This document shows, in pieces, positions 5,544-6,308 of a DNA stretch of 6,308 nucleotides. The DNA is from Thermodesulfobacteriaceae bacterium (GTDB lineage Bacteria > Desulfobacterota > Dissulfuribacteria > Dissulfuribacterales > UBA3076), in contig DTYO01000247.1 of the NCBI GenBank assembly GCA_012961845.1, positions 1 through 6,308 of the forward strand, written 5' to 3'. Under the pieces are notes generated by a model. That model made no database searches, was not told where the DNA came from, and was given only the letters and a program-made list of their open reading frames with translations. The translations under genes and the position numbers were made by a program. The number at the start of each line of letters is the position of its first letter. Positions within the stretch are counted from its first letter, which is position 1.

Positions 5544-5572
5544 ACTCTAAAAATTGTTCTTTTGCCCTGCAA
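5544..5572 (-). promoter_or_regulatory. Possible promoter for the carS-like/PHP pair
   Basis: On the minus strand TTGCAG (5572-5567) and TAGAGT (5549-5544) are 17 nt apart, in an AT-rich stretch (about 5541-5640) with A/T tracts upstream. They match the -35 and -10 consensus at three and four of six positions. A small palindrome, GTGTTACAC (5575-5583), sits just upstream of the -35 and could be a regulator half-site. The leader would be about 15 nt. Confidence 0.3.
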
Positions 5573-5641
5573 CTGTGTTACACGAAAAAAGTAATCCTAG
5601 AAATATCACTACAATGCGGTTATTTTTCTTGAGCGCCCCGT

Positions 5642-5660
5642 TCAGGAACCAAATTCCTGA
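5642..5660 (+). other. Hairpin followed by a short T-run
   Basis: TCAGGAA (5642-5648) and TTCCTGA (5654-5660) form a perfect 7-bp stem around a 5-nt loop, and TTTT follows on the plus strand. It looks like a weak plus-strand terminator. No plus-strand gene lies upstream, however, and on the minus strand, where rsmG transcription arrives, there is no T-run. It may be an RNA processing element or chance. Confidence 0.35.
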
Positions 5661-5712
5661 TTTTCAGAGGTACCAGTAAGTCATCTGTCGATATCCGACC
5701 AGTCCCGCCACC

Positions 5713-5816
5713 GATCACAGGACAGCTTGCCGGAATATTTGAGATTACAGGATGCCGCAAACACGGGCCGATGACGTAAGGGCAAACTCCCACGGCAGAT
5801 GCAACCCCCTGTGATC
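5713..5816. repeat. Repeated and inverted GATCACAGG motif immediately after rsmG
   Basis: GATCACAGG (5713-5721) is repeated with one change as GATTACAGG (5743-5751) and inverted as CCTGTGATC (5808-5816), which touches the rsmG stop codon. Each direct copy is followed by TGCCG (5728-5732 and 5753-5757), and the inverted copy is preceded by CGGCA (5793-5797). The inverted arm can therefore pair with either direct copy, giving two mutually exclusive structures with a 9-bp outer stem and a 5-bp inner stem. It is either the 3' end structure of the rsmG transcript or a set of protein-binding sites. I recognise no known riboswitch class. Confidence 0.5.
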
Positions 5817-6308
5817 TCATTCCGCATTCCGGTCGTTACCGATGTCCTGCCGCCTGGTGACCGGTTCATGCCTGGAGATCAGGACCAGCCTCCTGTCGTA
5901 TCCTCTCACCGCTGACCTTGTCATTCTAACAATAATTTCCCATCCCCTGCTCTGAAGCAACTCTTTTTTGTCTTTGAGCTCTTCCTCAGCACCCGGCCCC
6001 TTCATGGAAATGATTATCCCCTTCTGGGACAGCATGGGACCCGCAATGTCAACAAGACCTTCCACCGTAGTGACCGCCTGGCTGACCACCAGATCGAAGC
6101 CGCCGATAGGCACGCGGCCCGGAATACCGGCATCTCCTATCCGGCCGTGTTCCGCCCATATGCCCCTGAGCCCTGTAAATGCGATGACAGCGTTTAGGAA
6201 AGACACTTTTTTCCGCACCGCATCTGCAAGGACAATCTCCAGGTCCGGACGCAGGAGCTTGAGTATGAGCCCCGGCACCCCGGCACCGGTTCCCACATCC
6301 AAGACCGT
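5817..6308 (-). CDS. rsmG: 16S rRNA (guanine-527-N7)-methyltransferase RsmG, C-terminal part
   Basis: The visible part is 163 residues plus stop; the N-terminal 60-70 residues lie beyond the right edge. RsmG (GidB) methylates N7 of G527 in 16S rRNA with S-adenosylmethionine, and its loss is known to give low-level streptomycin resistance. The window opens with TVLDVGTGAGVPGL, the SAM-binding motif I. Next come IVLADAVRKKVSFLNAV, the acidic-residue strand and following helix with the family's KKVxFL. FDLVVSQAVTTVEGLV corresponds to the family's FDxVxSRA segment, with Gln in place of the usual Arg. IIISMKGPGAEEEL (the KG motif) and RRLVLISR, the final strand, follow. The C-terminus extends about 20 residues past that strand. 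The TTG at 6302 that could be read as a start is an internal Leu codon of motif I. The partner gene mnmG, or parAB, is not visible; the next gene downstream is the carS-like gene after 294 bp. Confidence 0.93.
   Translation of the reverse strand, partial: TVLDVGTGAGVPGLILKLLRPDLEIVLADAVRKKVSFLNAVIAFTGLRGIWAEHGRIGDAGIPGRVPIGGFDLVVSQAVTTVEGLVDIAGPMLSQKGIIISMKGPGAEEELKDKKELLQSRGWEIIVRMTRSAVRGYDRRLVLISRHEPVTRRQDIGNDRNAE

Noticed and set aside
5750..5800. Resemblance of CGCAAA, CGGGCC and GGGCAAAC pieces to a c-di-GMP (GEMM) or cobalamin riboswitch
   Set aside because: The conserved blocks are in the wrong order and spacing, and on the plus strand no gene lies downstream for such a switch to control.
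5620..5869. Short minus-strand open frames downstream of and overlapping rsmG
   Set aside because: One overlaps the rsmG end out of frame and both cross the repeat structure; no family signature or ribosome binding site.
6300..6302. TTG as the start of rsmG
   Set aside because: It encodes the Leu of the VLDVGTG SAM motif, which in RsmG lies some 65-70 residues into the protein. The frame stays open to the window edge.

Overview
The window is bacterial chromosomal DNA, slightly above half G+C by eye, from what is probably a Gram-negative organism. The household content and family mix (a CarS-like membrane cytidylyltransferase, a PHP phosphoesterase, a secreted cysteine-rich-repeat protein, a YyaL/SSP411 protein and RsmG) would fit a deltaproteobacterium in the broad sense (Desulfobacterota). 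That placement is an inference from family distribution, not something the sequence proves. There is no IS element, phage gene, CRISPR array, rRNA or tRNA. It reads as ordinary core or semi-core genome with unusually structured intergenic DNA.

Layout, left to right: (1) The minus-strand N-terminus of a dicarboxylate/amino acid:cation symporter runs off the left edge. It starts at a TTG codon that overlaps the stop of a 41-codon upstream ORF with a good ribosome binding site, and the roughly 240-bp leader contains two inverted repeats. (2) A minus-strand gene for a secreted protein with two exact-spacing four-cysteine repeats ends at a rho-independent terminator. (3) Directly upstream of it is a minus-strand zinc-ribbon Nudix hydrolase. 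(4) A 545-bp divergent intergenic region holds no recognisable gene. (5) The dominant plus-strand gene encodes a full-length 723-residue YyaL/SSP411 (DUF255) protein, with a thioredoxin-like domain and a six-hairpin-glycosidase-like body. (6) Its stop codon abuts, with no spacer, the stop of a convergent PHP-domain protein. That protein is the second gene of a minus-strand pair with a CDP-archaeol-synthase-like (CarS family) membrane protein 14 bp upstream. (7) A 294-bp gap carries a candidate promoter for the pair, a small hairpin and a repeated/inverted GATCACAGG motif. (8) The C-terminal part of RsmG (16S rRNA m7G527 methyltransferase) runs off the right edge on the minus strand.

No single pathway links all the genes. 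The defensible units are the carS-like/PHP pair (likely one transcript, possibly translationally coupled) and perhaps Nudix plus the cysteine-rich protein. The observations most worth a second look are the overlapping leader ORF ahead of the symporter, the bacterial CarS-like gene paired with a PHP phosphoesterase, the alternative-pairing repeat after rsmG, and the excess of the palindrome CCTGCAGG. I found no clear evidence of a wholly new multi-gene system.
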